NCBI RefSeq assembly: GCF_010093535.1
Contig: NW_022985178.1
Span: 1,109,030 to 1,173,029 of the forward strand
DNA length: 64,000 nucleotides
Direction: 5' to 3'
Source of the DNA: Lindgomyces ingoldianus
Taxonomy: Eukaryota > Ascomycota > Dothideomycetes > Pleosporales > Lindgomycetaceae
Part shown: positions 1 through 10,124 of the stretch, piece by piece
How positions within the stretch are numbered: position 1 is the stretch's first letter
How the letters are laid out: every line of letters begins with the position of its first letter
The notes under the pieces: model-generated
Databases searched by the model: none
What the model was told of the DNA's origin: nothing
What the model saw: only the letters and a program-made list of their open reading frames with translations
Program-made: the position numbers and the translations under genes

Positions 1-182
1 CTTTACTTGCTATGTACCCCTACAAAACAGAAGAGCAGAAGCCTTATACTAAATACACCTCTTTAACACCTCTTTGCTTAGCATGCTACTTAGAATACTA
101 AATAACATTAAAAACTAAAAATAAGATAGCCTATAAGCTAGAAATTAATATCTATTATTAATTACTAATTAAGGCTTCTAAG
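1..182 (+). pseudogene. Tc1/mariner relic, left part (cut by window edge)
   Basis: AT-rich sequence contiguous with the Tc1-like transposase relic that resumes at 1687. Once the LTR element at 183-1681 and one copy of its CTAAG target duplication are removed, the two pieces join without a gap. No start codon or terminal repeat is visible, because the element runs off the left edge of the window. The assignment rests on continuity, since the protein-level signal in this piece is weak. Confidence 0.4.
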
Positions 183-1681
183 TGTAACGGCGCAGGCAAG
201 ACAATGGGTCCGAATGCGGTGGGAGTCCACTCAGAGGCATATGGGAGTGCGTGGGGACTCTGAACCTGGGAATGCCATTGACACCTATAGGCCTTGTACA
301 AAAGGATATCAGAAAACTACCAAGCTAGCTACAGGGGCGAGGTGCGACTAAATACATGAAGGAATAGGGGTACAGCAGGGGGCAGGGCAGAGTCGGGGCC
401 AGGTCGAAGTCGGGGCCGATACAAGGGCCTTCCGGAGGTTCCGGGCGACTCAAGATGGAACAATTCATGAGGATTGTTACACTACCCCCCCCTCTGTAGA
501 CTAATAGTCCCTATCAGTAGTAATTATAGTACAAAGTATCGCTGTCATGTCCTCTGCCTCCTTGAACTAAAACTGGTCTAATTCAGCTAGGTGTCCTTGC
601 TCCAAATTATTCCTTCGCACTGCCAGCAGTGTCCTCCACACCAAACGCCATGCGCGCCTGTTCCAATAGTGATCTGTATAGATGTTCAGCCTGTTAATAA
701 TTAAGACTTGCTCTTTTTTCCTTGCTATCTGTGCGGTTATTAATCTTAGTTGTGCGTTTAGTGTGGTGACATTTAGGCGTTGTTAGGGGTGCCTTAAAGG
801 TCTCTTGCTATGGGGTAGCAGTGGTGATTTAAGGCATTATCAGGGGTGATTTAGTGGATCAACTGCTCAAGCTGTGCTTGTAATTGAGCATAGATATACT
901 GCTGGGGGTCGACTCTGAATCAGGTGGGTCTAGCTTCAGGTCCCGCGGACGCAGGTTTAGCTGTTGACAGGGTGGTGGTCGTTCAGTTCTAGGGGCAGGC
1001 ATCTTGCCTTAGCTGCGGCTAGAACAGGTTGCAGTCTTTGCAATAGGATCTGCTAGTGGTTAAGAGTCAGGCATTAGTAGTTGTCCCTAATCTTAATAGG
1101 TTATTAGTAGTCTCTAGGTTTCTACCTTAGCGCACTCTTTGCAACTTTTCTAAAGGCAATCCTAATCGCAGGGGATAGGAAGTTCTAAACCTAAAGGCTT
1201 TAGTTAACGGAAGGTCTCTAGGATCCTGTCTGTACTAACTAAATGATTTAATGTGACAGTGTGTAAGAAATTGCAACCTAAACTAAATTAGACGCTTCTT
1301 AGAGTTAGACGTAGTTAAACAAACAATTAATGTAATATTATTAATAAGGCTGTTACTAGCAAAAGCAAGTTTTCTAATATAATGTAACAGCGCAGGCAAG
1401 ACAATGGGTCTAAATGCGATGGGAGTCCACTCAGAGGCATATGGGAGTGCGTGGGGACTCTGAACCTGGGAATGCCATTAACACCTATAGGCCTTGTACA
1501 AAAGGATATTAGAAAACTACCGAGCTAGCTACAGGGGCGAGGTGCGACTAAATACATGAAGGAATAGGGGTACAGCAGGGGGCAGGGCAGAGTCGGGGCC
1601 AGGTCGAGGTCGGGGCCGATACGAGGGCCTTCCGGAGGTTCCGGGCGACTCGAGATGGAACGATTCATGAGGATCGTTACA
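183..1681 (-). mobile_element. Small LTR retroelement A1 (non-autonomous)
   Basis: Two 299-bp direct LTRs (183-481 and 1383-1681) share TGTAAC/GTTACA ends and are flanked by a perfect 5-bp target duplication CTAAG (178-182 and 1682-1686). Minus orientation is set by a C-run at 485-492, which is the polypurine tract next to the 3' LTR at 183-481. The 900-bp interior has no room for pol. It contains a GC-richer stretch (about 840-1002) that on the minus strand begins with an ATG at 1002 and reads about 47 codons rich in Pro, Arg and Gln, possibly a gag remnant. This interior is much less mutated than those of A2 and A3. Non-autonomous status (TRIM/LARD type) is inferred from size. Confidence 0.85.
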
Positions 1682-1686
1682 CTAAG

Positions 1687-1922
1687 AAGAAGCTTTATTA
1701 TTATAGAAAGGCTATGCATAAGCTTCTTCTTATTAAAGAGCATAAAGCTGCAAGGCTACAGTAGGCATAGAAGCACCTTAGCTAGTCTAAAGCTATATAG
1801 AATAAAGTAGCTTAAGCTAATAAAATGTTAGCTAAAGTAAGCCTAGAAGAGATTTAAGTTACTTATAGAGCTAAAAAGCCCTTTCTATCTAACTACTGCA
1901 TTCCTAAGTTTAAGAACTATAG
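1687..1922 (+). pseudogene. Tc1/mariner transposase, N-terminal/central part
   Basis: With Trp restored at TAG stops, the plus strand reads like the segment before the catalytic core of fungal Tc1-like transposases: a run with KEHKAARLQ, then WKHLSWSKA, and ending with YCIPKFKNYS. The frame stops at 1922, where the gypsy element begins, and resumes at 8466 after the duplicated TATAG. Several in-frame stops make it non-functional. Assignment to the DD34E Tc1 group rests on the motif order here and in the second part. Confidence 0.7.
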
Positions 1923-2489
1923 CGTTATAATATCTACTTACTAGGTAGGCTTTTCTACTATTTGGTACGCGGGCTAGGGATGGTTAAGGATTTGGATATA
2001 AGAGTAGACGTGACAAGGGTGTACAGTTCTTGTGTAGCGTTACGCAGGGCTTTAGAAGGTGTTAGCCTATCGTGGTTTACCCCTTTAGGCTTAGTATAGA
2101 GAGCTGGGGAAACGATCTTTAAGGAAGATAATAAGAGAGTATATATAAGTAAGGATATATAACAGTATAGTGTTGTTAGAAACCACTGTACTACTTAGTC
2201 TATGTAAAGAGAAGACTAAACGTTAAGACTATATACACTAAATTTAACTATTTTAACTATAGTAACTGTTGTAACCGTAAGTTCTAGCTGCGGTTACTAC
2301 AGTTGTTGCAGTTGTTACAGTCACTTTGCTAGGGCCTTACCTAGAGACTTCTAGTAGTCACGTGTCTCTATCACGCTGTTGCATCTGTTATGCAGCTAAG
2401 AAGAAGTTCTACTACTAGTTGTTGTATAATTTAGGAGTTGTCTAACACTTGCTTATAGTCTACTTAGAGACTGTAACATACAGCCTTTC

Positions 2490-3811
2490 TGTAACGATTC
2501 TCGTTCCATCTCGGGTCGCCCGGAACCTATCCGAAGGGTCCCCGTATCGGCTCGGACCCTGACTCGACCCTGACTCGACCTGGCCCTGACTCTGCCCTGC
2601 TCCCTGCTGTTACCCCTATTCCCCCATATATTTAGTCGCACCTCCCCTATAGCTAGCTTAGTAGTTTTCTGATATCCTTTGTACAAGGCCTATAGGTGTT
2701 AATAGAATTCCTAGGTTATTAAGTCCCCACGCACTTCTATGTGCCTCTAAGTGGATTCCTACCGCATTTAGACCTATTGTCTTGCCTGTGCTATTACATT
2801 ATATTAGAAAACTTACTTTTACTAGTAATAGCTTTATTATAATATTACATTAATTATTTATTTAACTATGTCTAAGCCTAAGACATGTCTAATTTAGTTT
2901 AAGTTATAATACTTACACTCTGTTATTTTAAACTATTTAGTCTATAAATAGAATACTAAAGGCTTTTTGTTAACTAAAGCCTTTAAGTTTAGAACTTCTT
3001 ATCTCTTATAATTAGAATTACCTTTAGAAAAGTTGTGTAGAATGCGCTAAAGTAGAAACCTAGAGACTACTAATAACCTATTAGGATTAGAGATAGCTAC
3101 TAATGCCTAACTCTTAACTACTAACCCCTAACTACTAAATTACCCCTAATAATGCCTTAAATTACTACTGCTACTCTAATAGCAAGAGATCTTTTAGGCA
3201 CTCTTAATAATACCTAATGCTACTTTACTAAACGCACGCCTAAAATTAATAACTGTATAAATACCAAAAAACTAATGTTTAAACAATAGCAGGCCTTAAT
3301 TAGCAGGCTAGGCATTAATGTAGATTACTATTAGAGCGGGTGCGCACGCATAGCGTTTAGTTTAGAGAACACTGCTAGTATTTGCAAAGGAATATTTTAG
3401 AATAAGAACACCTAGTTAAATTAGACTAGTTTTAGTTTAAAAAACGTAATAGCAATACTTTCTACACTAATAGAGACTATTAGTTTATAGAGGGGGGGGT
3501 AGTGTAACAATTCTTGTTCTATCTTAGGTTGCCTAGAACCTATCTAAAGGGTCCCTGTATTAACTCTAACCCTAACTTGACCCTGACTCGACCTAGCCCC
3601 AACTCTGCCCTGCCCCCTGCTGTTACCTCTATTCCCCTATGTGTTTAGTCGCACCTCCCCTGTAGCTAGCTTAGTAGTTTTCAGATATCCCTTGTACAAG
3701 GCCTATAGGTGTTAATGGAATTCCCAGGTCATTAAGTCCTCACGCACTCCTATATGCCTCTGAGTGGATTCCTACCGCATTTGGATCCATTGTCTTGCCT
3801 GTGCCGTTACA
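2490..3811 (+). mobile_element. Small LTR retroelement A2 (non-autonomous)
   Basis: Direct 309-bp LTRs at 2490-2798 and 3503-3811 match those of A1 but in the opposite orientation. The polypurine tract is the G-run at 3492-3499, just before the 3' LTR. The flanks share CCTTTC (2484-2489 and 3812-3817), a 5-6 bp target duplication inside gypsy element I. The 704-bp interior is AT-rich with no reading frame. It lacks about 200 bp present in A1 and A3, so it is an internally deleted copy. Confidence 0.88.
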
Positions 3812-4600
3812 CCTTTCTCTCTAGCAGCGTTCTTGCCGCCTTGTCTACACTGTTGCAAGTGTTAAGCAAGTGTTATAACTTATAAGTGCCTATTTTCCTT
3901 TATTGCTGCGTCTTATTCTATTCATGCCTTGTTCATCTTACTAGCTCTACTGCAAACATGCTGCTTCCTGTCTTAATCCTCTTTGTTGTACTAAGATGCA
4001 GCTGTGTAGTCTATGCTGTTCCTCTTCTTCTAAGTGTGTTCTATTGTTATTGTTAGACAATTATATAGAATGCGTGTAGAAGAGGAGTTGTTTCAACGCT
4101 TTTGTTTCTAACCAGGCCTAGGAGAGGCTAGAGCGCGATTGTGCGAAAGTACTAAAAGAGATAAGAGAGGCTTAGAAGGCCTAGGTTGAAGCCCTTAAGC
4201 AGAGAGCTCTTGCTAAAGATGCTGCAGCAGCAGTTACTTAGAAGGTATCTTAGGCCTCTGCTAAAGAGGTGCGCTTAGAGAAGCAACTCTACCTGCTTTA
4301 AAATTGTTAGACTAAATACATAGAGAGAGACCTGTTGTTAATAGATAAGTTAGAGGCGCTAGAGGCTAAGGCTGCTAGCCTTTCTTCTTCTTAGCCTGTC
4401 TTGTTAGAATCTTGTAAACCTACATTAGAGCTAAGCGATGTTTCTAGTAATAAAGCTTTAGTTACTAACTTTAGCATTTTTTTACCTAGGTAGTTTTTGC
4501 TGTCTAAGCTCTCTAAAAGTAAGCTAGTGCCTTTAGAGTATTCTTTAAGTTTCTAAGTAGTTTCTAAGTGTTCTAACTAGTAAGCTATCTCTTTTATTTA
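3812..4600 (+). other. Coding-like segment antisense to pol of element I
   Basis: Between the polypurine side of element I and the end of its minus-strand pol, the plus strand reads as an Ala/Lys/Glu/Leu-rich chain when TAG is taken as mutated Trp (about 4130-4390, containing ALKQRALAKDAAAA and DKLEALEAKAA). The composition suggests a coiled coil. Its strand is opposite to the pol of the host element. It may be a fragment of another inserted element, a captured gene, or an extra frame of this family. No function is assigned. Confidence 0.35.
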
Positions 4601-4649
4601 ACTAGAAATAACGTTCTGTTGTTTCTAGATAATAGAATGTGTTCTACTT

Positions 4650-7480
4650 TATACTCTATTTTAACTAGTTTCTAGCTTATTATAGCTATAAAGATCTTAT
4701 CTAAGGCTTTTTTAGTCTAGAGATGTAGAACTATAGGTGTATTTTTATAGTTCGAGGAAGCTTTAGGTAGAGGTTAACCTTTTGTCTAGCTATAACTTTA
4801 TATAGACTAATTTATTTTTCTACTAGTTTTTATAAAAGTTATTATCTGTCTAAGTTTTTAGTTTCTAAGTAAACTCTATCTTCTAGTTAGATATTAGGCT
4901 CTTCTATTCTATGTTAGTTAGCTTGTTTAGTTATACGTTTCTAGCTTATCTATGCCTATTCTGCTAACTTTTAGTATAGGTTTTAAATCTTTATAATTCT
5001 TTCTTTTACTTCTTTTAGATCTTATAGTTGTTTTCCTTAGATTAAGAATTGTAGGAAATAACTAAAATTTACTATATATAGAGTTTCTTTTATAGTTGCT
5101 AATTTAGCAGTGTTTAGAGCTAGCTAGGCAAGGGGAAGCTAGGCAGCCTCATTGTTCTGTTCTAAGTTTACGTACTTTCTAAGGTACTATAGCACTATCT
5201 AGTTAGCTCTTTCTATCTATCTATTTGTTTATAGGTGGTAGGCTATTAAAAGTTTATGCGTGATAGCTATGTATTACATAGCAGCTTGCTAAAATTTGCT
5301 AGTAAAAAGCTTATCTTTATCTAATATAATAACTTCTAGATAGCTGTAAATAGCTATAACATGTTGTTAAACTTATAAATAAATTCTTTTATAGTTATAG
5401 TCTTTTCTACTAGCTATATATATAGGAATTTAGTAGTTTTGTCTAGAACTATAGTTATTATATTATATACTTGTTCTAAGCCTAGTTCTTGCAAAAGTAG
5501 TATGCCTATTATAAAGTCTACTATTGTTATTATCTATAGTTGTGCTAGAGTAGGAATAGCCTAGAGTTCTCTATAAGTTTATAACGTTGTAGGTTGTTTT
5601 TATTACAAGTGTTACATTCTACTAGAACTTCTATACAGAGTTTTTTTAACTGTTTAGGTACTGCTAGGTACATTGTTTTTAGCTTTTTAACTAATGTTCT
5701 AATTCTAGAGTGTCTAAACATTAAGAACTTATCGTGTTTTTAGATTAAGTTTTTTTATCTTTGTTATACTAAGGTAAGAGTTGCTATTAGTTTTTCTAGA
5801 GTTAGGCTATTATAAACTAGGCCTTTATCTATTTGTTAGAAGATTACAAATTCTTTGGTTTCTTTATTAGAGATTATATAGTTAGCTTGTCTACTTAGAG
5901 CGTTTGCTTAGTAGTTGTTTACTCCTGCTATGTGCTTAATTATAAAGTTCTACTAACTAAGCTCTATAGCCTAGCAGACGTGCTTAGATAGCAGGTCTTT
6001 ATTTGTTAAGAAGGTAGTTAAATTCTTATAGTTTATATGTACCTTAATTTTCTTTTTTCTTTTTATTAACTAGACGCTTTATGTTTTTAAAGCATTAATA
6101 ATTACCTTAAGTTCTTTGTCTAGAATGTTATATTCTAGTTTAGTAGGCTAGAATTTGCTAGAGTAGTATGCTATAGGATGCTATTAGCTATTTTCTTGTT
6201 TTTAGTATAGTACAGCGCCTTTTGCTTTTGTTAACGCATCTGTGTGTACCTTAGTTTTAAATGTAGGGTTGTACATTTTAATAACTAGTTCTTTGCTAAT
6301 AGCTTTCTTAATTTCTAAGAAGGCGTAGTTTATTTCTAGTGTTTAGATAAATTTCTTTTAGACTCTTTCCTTTGTTATAGTGTTAGTAAAAGGTAGAGCT
6401 ATTTCTAAGTACCTATAGATTATCTGTTAGATATATTCTAAGAGTCTTAGGAATTCTTTTAGGCCTTTTACATTAGTTAGATTTAGCTACTTTATAACTA
6501 CTTTTATTTTCTTTAGGTTAATTTTACCTTGTTTTTTATTAACAATAAATTCTAAGTATATTATCTTTTAGATGTTAAATTTACATTTGCTTAGCTATAG
6601 GTATAGCCTATGTGCATGTAGCTTGTCTAGTACTAGCTTTAATTTGCTAATATAGTTCTTATAAGTGTTTTTAGTGTATACAAGGGTATTGTTTAGATAT
6701 ACTAACATAAATATGTTAAAGTATTTATTTAGTGCTTTGTGAATAATTCTTTAGAATGTAGTAAAGGCGTTTGTTAATCTAAACAGCATAACTAATAGTT
6801 TATATAGTCTCTATAGAGTTTTAAAGGCTGTTAGGTATTTATCTTCTTTATAGATCTTTATTTTATTAAAGTTATCTTCTATATTAAACTTTATTATGTG
6901 CTTTGTTCTTTATATAGCTAATCTATAATGTTTTAGATAATAAGTAGTAGATGTTTATCTTTTATTATGTTGTTGTTTAGAGTCTTGTAGTCTTAGCATA
7001 CTTATAGCTTCCTGTTCTTTTTAGGTGTAAATACTACTGCTAAGGCTACTTAGCTTTTACTTTCTTAAATATGTTGTTGTGCTAGCGTCTTATTTACATA
7101 TTCTTATAAGGCTATTTTGTAAGCTTGTGTAATAGCTTGTATGTTATATAAATTTAGTTTTATGTTTAGAATTAAGTTAATTTTATAATCCTATAGTTCG
7201 TGTAGAGTTAGTTCGCCTAGATCCTCTAGTGTTCTAAACATATCCTAATATTTATAGGATTAGTCTAGTTTCTTCTTAGAAAGGTTAGCTATAGAGTTAA
7301 TAGTTTCTCTAATTGTTAGTGTAGAGTTAGAACTATATAGTCGGGTAGCTATTAAGATAAAGTTTTATCTATTAAATTATTTTTTTGTCTATTTAGAATA
7401 GTTCTTAATTATAGTTTATATATGAAGTGCATCTAGTAAAGAAAGGTTTTAGGTCTTAAGCGTTGCTATTAAAAGTCTTT
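4650..7480 (-). pseudogene. Gypsy pol relic of element I (RT, RNase H, integrase)
   Basis: Reading the minus strand from about 7480 down, a reverse transcriptase is recognisable. The active-site motif Y-L-D-D reads YLNN (6688-6699), with both Asp codons changed to Asn as expected from G-to-A RIP changes. RNase H-like sequence follows. The integrase zinc-finger cysteines read CNTC at 5605-5616. Stops occur throughout, mostly at expected Trp and Gln positions. Domain order RT-RNase H-integrase identifies Ty3/gypsy. Boundaries are approximate because no intact frame remains. Confidence 0.75.
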
Positions 7481-7989
7481 AAAGATGCTAATTATAGAAA
7501 CTTTGTTACAGCTATATTATTCTTTTTTTTATACATGCTATAAAGTTTTGTTATATTTAGTTGCATGTTGTTAATTTGTTTTATTAATTGTGTTTGTTTG
7601 CTGTTAGCAGTAGTGTGCTTCTAGATAGTGCGAACCTAACTATTAAAGTGTTAACTAGAGGGTTTAGAGGATTTATACTGTTTAAGGGGGTAGTGATTAA
7701 TGTTATAATATCTACTTACTAGGTAGGCTTTTCTACTGTTTAGTACGCAGGCTAGGGATGGTTAAGGATTTAGATATAAGAGTAGGCGTGACAAAGGTGT
7801 ACAGTTCTTATATAGCGTTATGGAGGGCTTTAGAGGGTGTTAGCCTATTATCATTTGCCTCTTTAGGCTTAGTATAGAGAGCTACAGAAACAATCTTTAA
7901 GAAAGATAATAAAAGAGTATATATAAGTAAGGATATATAATAGTATAGTGTTAGAAACTACTATACTACTTAGTCTATGTAAAGAGAAG

Positions 7990-8166
7990 TGTGGAGGATA
8001 AAATAGCCTGGCAGTAGCTGTTCAGAAGATCGGATGAAGTGACTCTGCTATCTAAGAGAGCTGAAGGCTCTCCTTATATACACCGAGCTTCGGAACATAA
8101 TATCTCCAGATCCCGAGCTGCGTTCCAGGCTCTGAGCCCCAGCCAAGGCTCTCAGTATACGCGACA
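7990..8166 (-). repeat. Solo LTR of copia family L (not RIP-mutated)
   Basis: This 177-bp unit has TGTGGAGG and GCGACA ends and is flanked by the perfect 5-bp target duplication AGAAG (7985-7989 and 8167-8171). The other LTR of host element I lacks the insert at the same place and gives the empty site. It matches the LTRs at 12070-12246 and 21354-21550. Unlike its surroundings it is GC-balanced with hardly any RIP-type change. A solo LTR forms by recombination between the two LTRs of a full element. Confidence 0.88.
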
Positions 8167-8465
8167 AGAAGACTAAACGTTAATCACAACCTTCTAAATA
8201 ATAGGTAGGATTAAGACTATATACGTTAAATTAACCGTTGTAACTGTAGTAACTGTTGTAACCGCAGGTCCTAGCTGCGGTTACTGCGGTCGTTGCGGTT
8301 GTTGCGGTCACTTTGCTAAGGCCTCACCTGGAGGCTTCCGGTGGTCACGTGTCTCTATCACGCTGTCGCTCCTGTTGTGCGGCTAAGAAGAAGTTCCACC
8401 ACTAGTTGTTGTATAATTAAGTGGTTGTCTAACACTCGCTTATAGTCTACATAGGGACTGTAACA

Positions 8466-8954
8466 TATAGTAGCTATATAGTGTAAAGCATTATCTTAAT
8501 AAAAGCTAAAGAGCTTCTAGTATTATTAAAAAATAGCTAGTGTATAAATGCTAAGAGTATAGTTAACTTTAAGGTTTATGCTTAACACATTCTGCTTTAA
8601 ATTACTGCCTACTAGTAGGTATATAAAACTTACACTAGCAGAGAGCTTCTCTTTATAAAAGATAATAGCTTTATACATAAATCTAAGGCTACTATAGAGG
8701 CCTATAAAGCGTAGAGGATTATAAAGAACTAGTAGCTAGTAAACGTACTAGATTTTAATCTAATTAAGAATATTTAGCAGATGCTAAAGTAGAGGCTTAG
8801 GAAGTGTTTTCTACAGATAAATAACAAAGTACAGCAGTTTCTAAAGGAGGAGTAGAAGAAGATTAAGACTAATAACTATAGTAAGTATATTTAATCTATG
8901 TAAGAGCGCTGCTAGGCAGTTATCTAGGCAGGTGGCGGGCTTACCAAGTGGTAA
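8466..8954 (+). pseudogene. Tc1/mariner transposase, C-terminal part
   Basis: Continuation of the relic at 1687-1922 after the gypsy insertion. With stops read through, it shows KDNSFIHKSKAT (the DN.P.H region of Tc1-like enzymes), then DFNLIKNIWQMLK (matching the conserved SPDLNPIENVW block), and a C-terminus ending in GGGLTKW followed by TAA (8952-8954). The DDE/D core is mutated and interrupted, so it is not functional. The terminal inverted repeat probably lies in the next 50-60 bp, but its mate is outside the window. Confidence 0.78.
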
Positions 8955-9720
8955 ATGATTATTGGATTACTTTTTTGTATGTAATCTTCATAGAAAATTA
9001 CAGTTTTGGTCATAATCGGTACGACGCCATGGCCCGGGCGACGCTAGACGCCCGCTCATGAGAAGGCCATGTACCCCTCCTCTTCCTGGCCCCTGGATCC
9101 TGCAGCCTCATCAAACGAAAGGTCGTATGATCACGCAATTCATCGACAGGGGACCCAGTCTGATATTCTTGCCAGATGCCCGTTCTGAATCTTACATGCA
9201 TACTCGTCGGTCTCCGAAGAGACGACAATTAATATGTCGACACGAAAAGTGTACAATCGACATGGGTTGTGAACTTCGCGTAAATCAAGCAATCGGTGTG
9301 CCTGAATATCGCTTAAGCTTGAGGATAAGCACGGGCGGGATCTCCGAGCTTCATAGAGTATCATAAGTCGGACTTGAGATCCTTCGACGAGATCATAAAT
9401 TGTTGGGAGGGTAGTGCAAGAGGGGCATGCGTGATTGCTCAGGCGGCTGACGACTGTGTTACACGCATCAGAGATTTGCCTTGCCATGTTATTGGCACAT
9501 TCTTCCCTTTTTACCGGTTATTGGGCGCTTCGCATACGCCCCATCCCCCTATTATTCTTGAGGTAAATGCTACATATCCATGCTAATCATCCTGGTTACC
9601 GTATACTACCTTATGCATTCTTCCGTCTCCGACAGACATTCAAAAGTTCCCTTCAATGGTGTAGGTCAGTAGAAACCCCATGCATATTGGTGCACTCAAG
9701 TCAGTAGATAGTCTACACTA
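8955..9720. other. GC-balanced island without an identified gene
   Basis: Base composition changes sharply near 9000 to about half GC and returns to AT-rich near 9720. Short open frames exist on both strands (for example 9058-9366 on plus and 9140-9487 on minus), but none shows a recognisable domain, repeats or a convincing exon-intron chain. It may be a decayed single-copy gene, an untranslated region or unique intergenic DNA. Being single-copy would explain why RIP spared it. Confidence 0.4.
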
Positions 9721-10124
9721 GGAGTGTAATTTTTTATAGAAGATATATATAGTGTCTATGTTAGTTATGTATTTATCATTCTAAAATAAATAGTTATAGT
9801 TATGCATAGTACATAAGTTAGAAATGAACAGATTTTTTAATCTAAGCTAATAGAAATAATAATATAAGTTTAGACCCTACTTTTAAATACATCTTTTTTC
9901 TTCCCATCCTAGCTAGTATCAAGTACATAACCAAGATGGCAGTATCTGATCGGAGAGCACTGTCACGTGACGTTCCAACACGTGACGTGTACAGCCCCCG
10001 CCTTGTGTCACCTTGTAACCGAGCTTGTCGCCATAAAGTAAGCTCGTCTTGCCCATGCTTATCCTTACTCCCCTGACACTCACCCAAGAGCTATCTCCAC
10101 AAACTCTGTGCACAGAAAGACGCC
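9721..10124 (+). promoter_or_regulatory. Promoter region of the SDR gene with two CACGTGAC boxes
   Basis: An AT-rich stretch (9721-9900) is followed by a GC-balanced proximal region. Two copies of CACGTGAC lie at 9964-9971 and 9979-9986, 15 bp apart on the same strand. Each holds a palindromic CACGTG E-box (the core bound by fungal bHLH factors of the Cbf1/Pho4 type) and overlaps TGACGT, a bZIP half-site (9968-9973 and 9983-9988). They lie about 140-160 bp before the ATG, a plausible distance for an activating element. Function is inferred from sequence only. Confidence 0.5.

Larger units (their letters stand above)
1923..8465 (-). mobile_element. Ty3/gypsy LTR retrotransposon I, split and RIP-degraded
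   Basis: LTRs at 1923-2478 and 7701-8465 end in the TGTAACA and (T/C)GTTATAAT motifs. They are flanked by a 5-bp target duplication TATAG (1918-1922 and 8466-8470), and the host sequence on both sides is the same Tc1-like transposase. Minus orientation follows from the pol relic and from a purine-rich tract beside the 3' LTR at 1923-2478. The element was later hit twice: by small LTR element A2 (2490-3811) in the interior and by a solo LTR (7990-8166) in its 5' LTR. Little sequence separates the 5' LTR from the protease/RT region, so gag seems largely missing. Confidence 0.85.

Noticed and set aside
9058..9487. Overlapping open frames on both strands in the GC-balanced island
   Set aside because: No motif, no exon chain and similar openness on both strands, as expected by chance in GC-balanced DNA.
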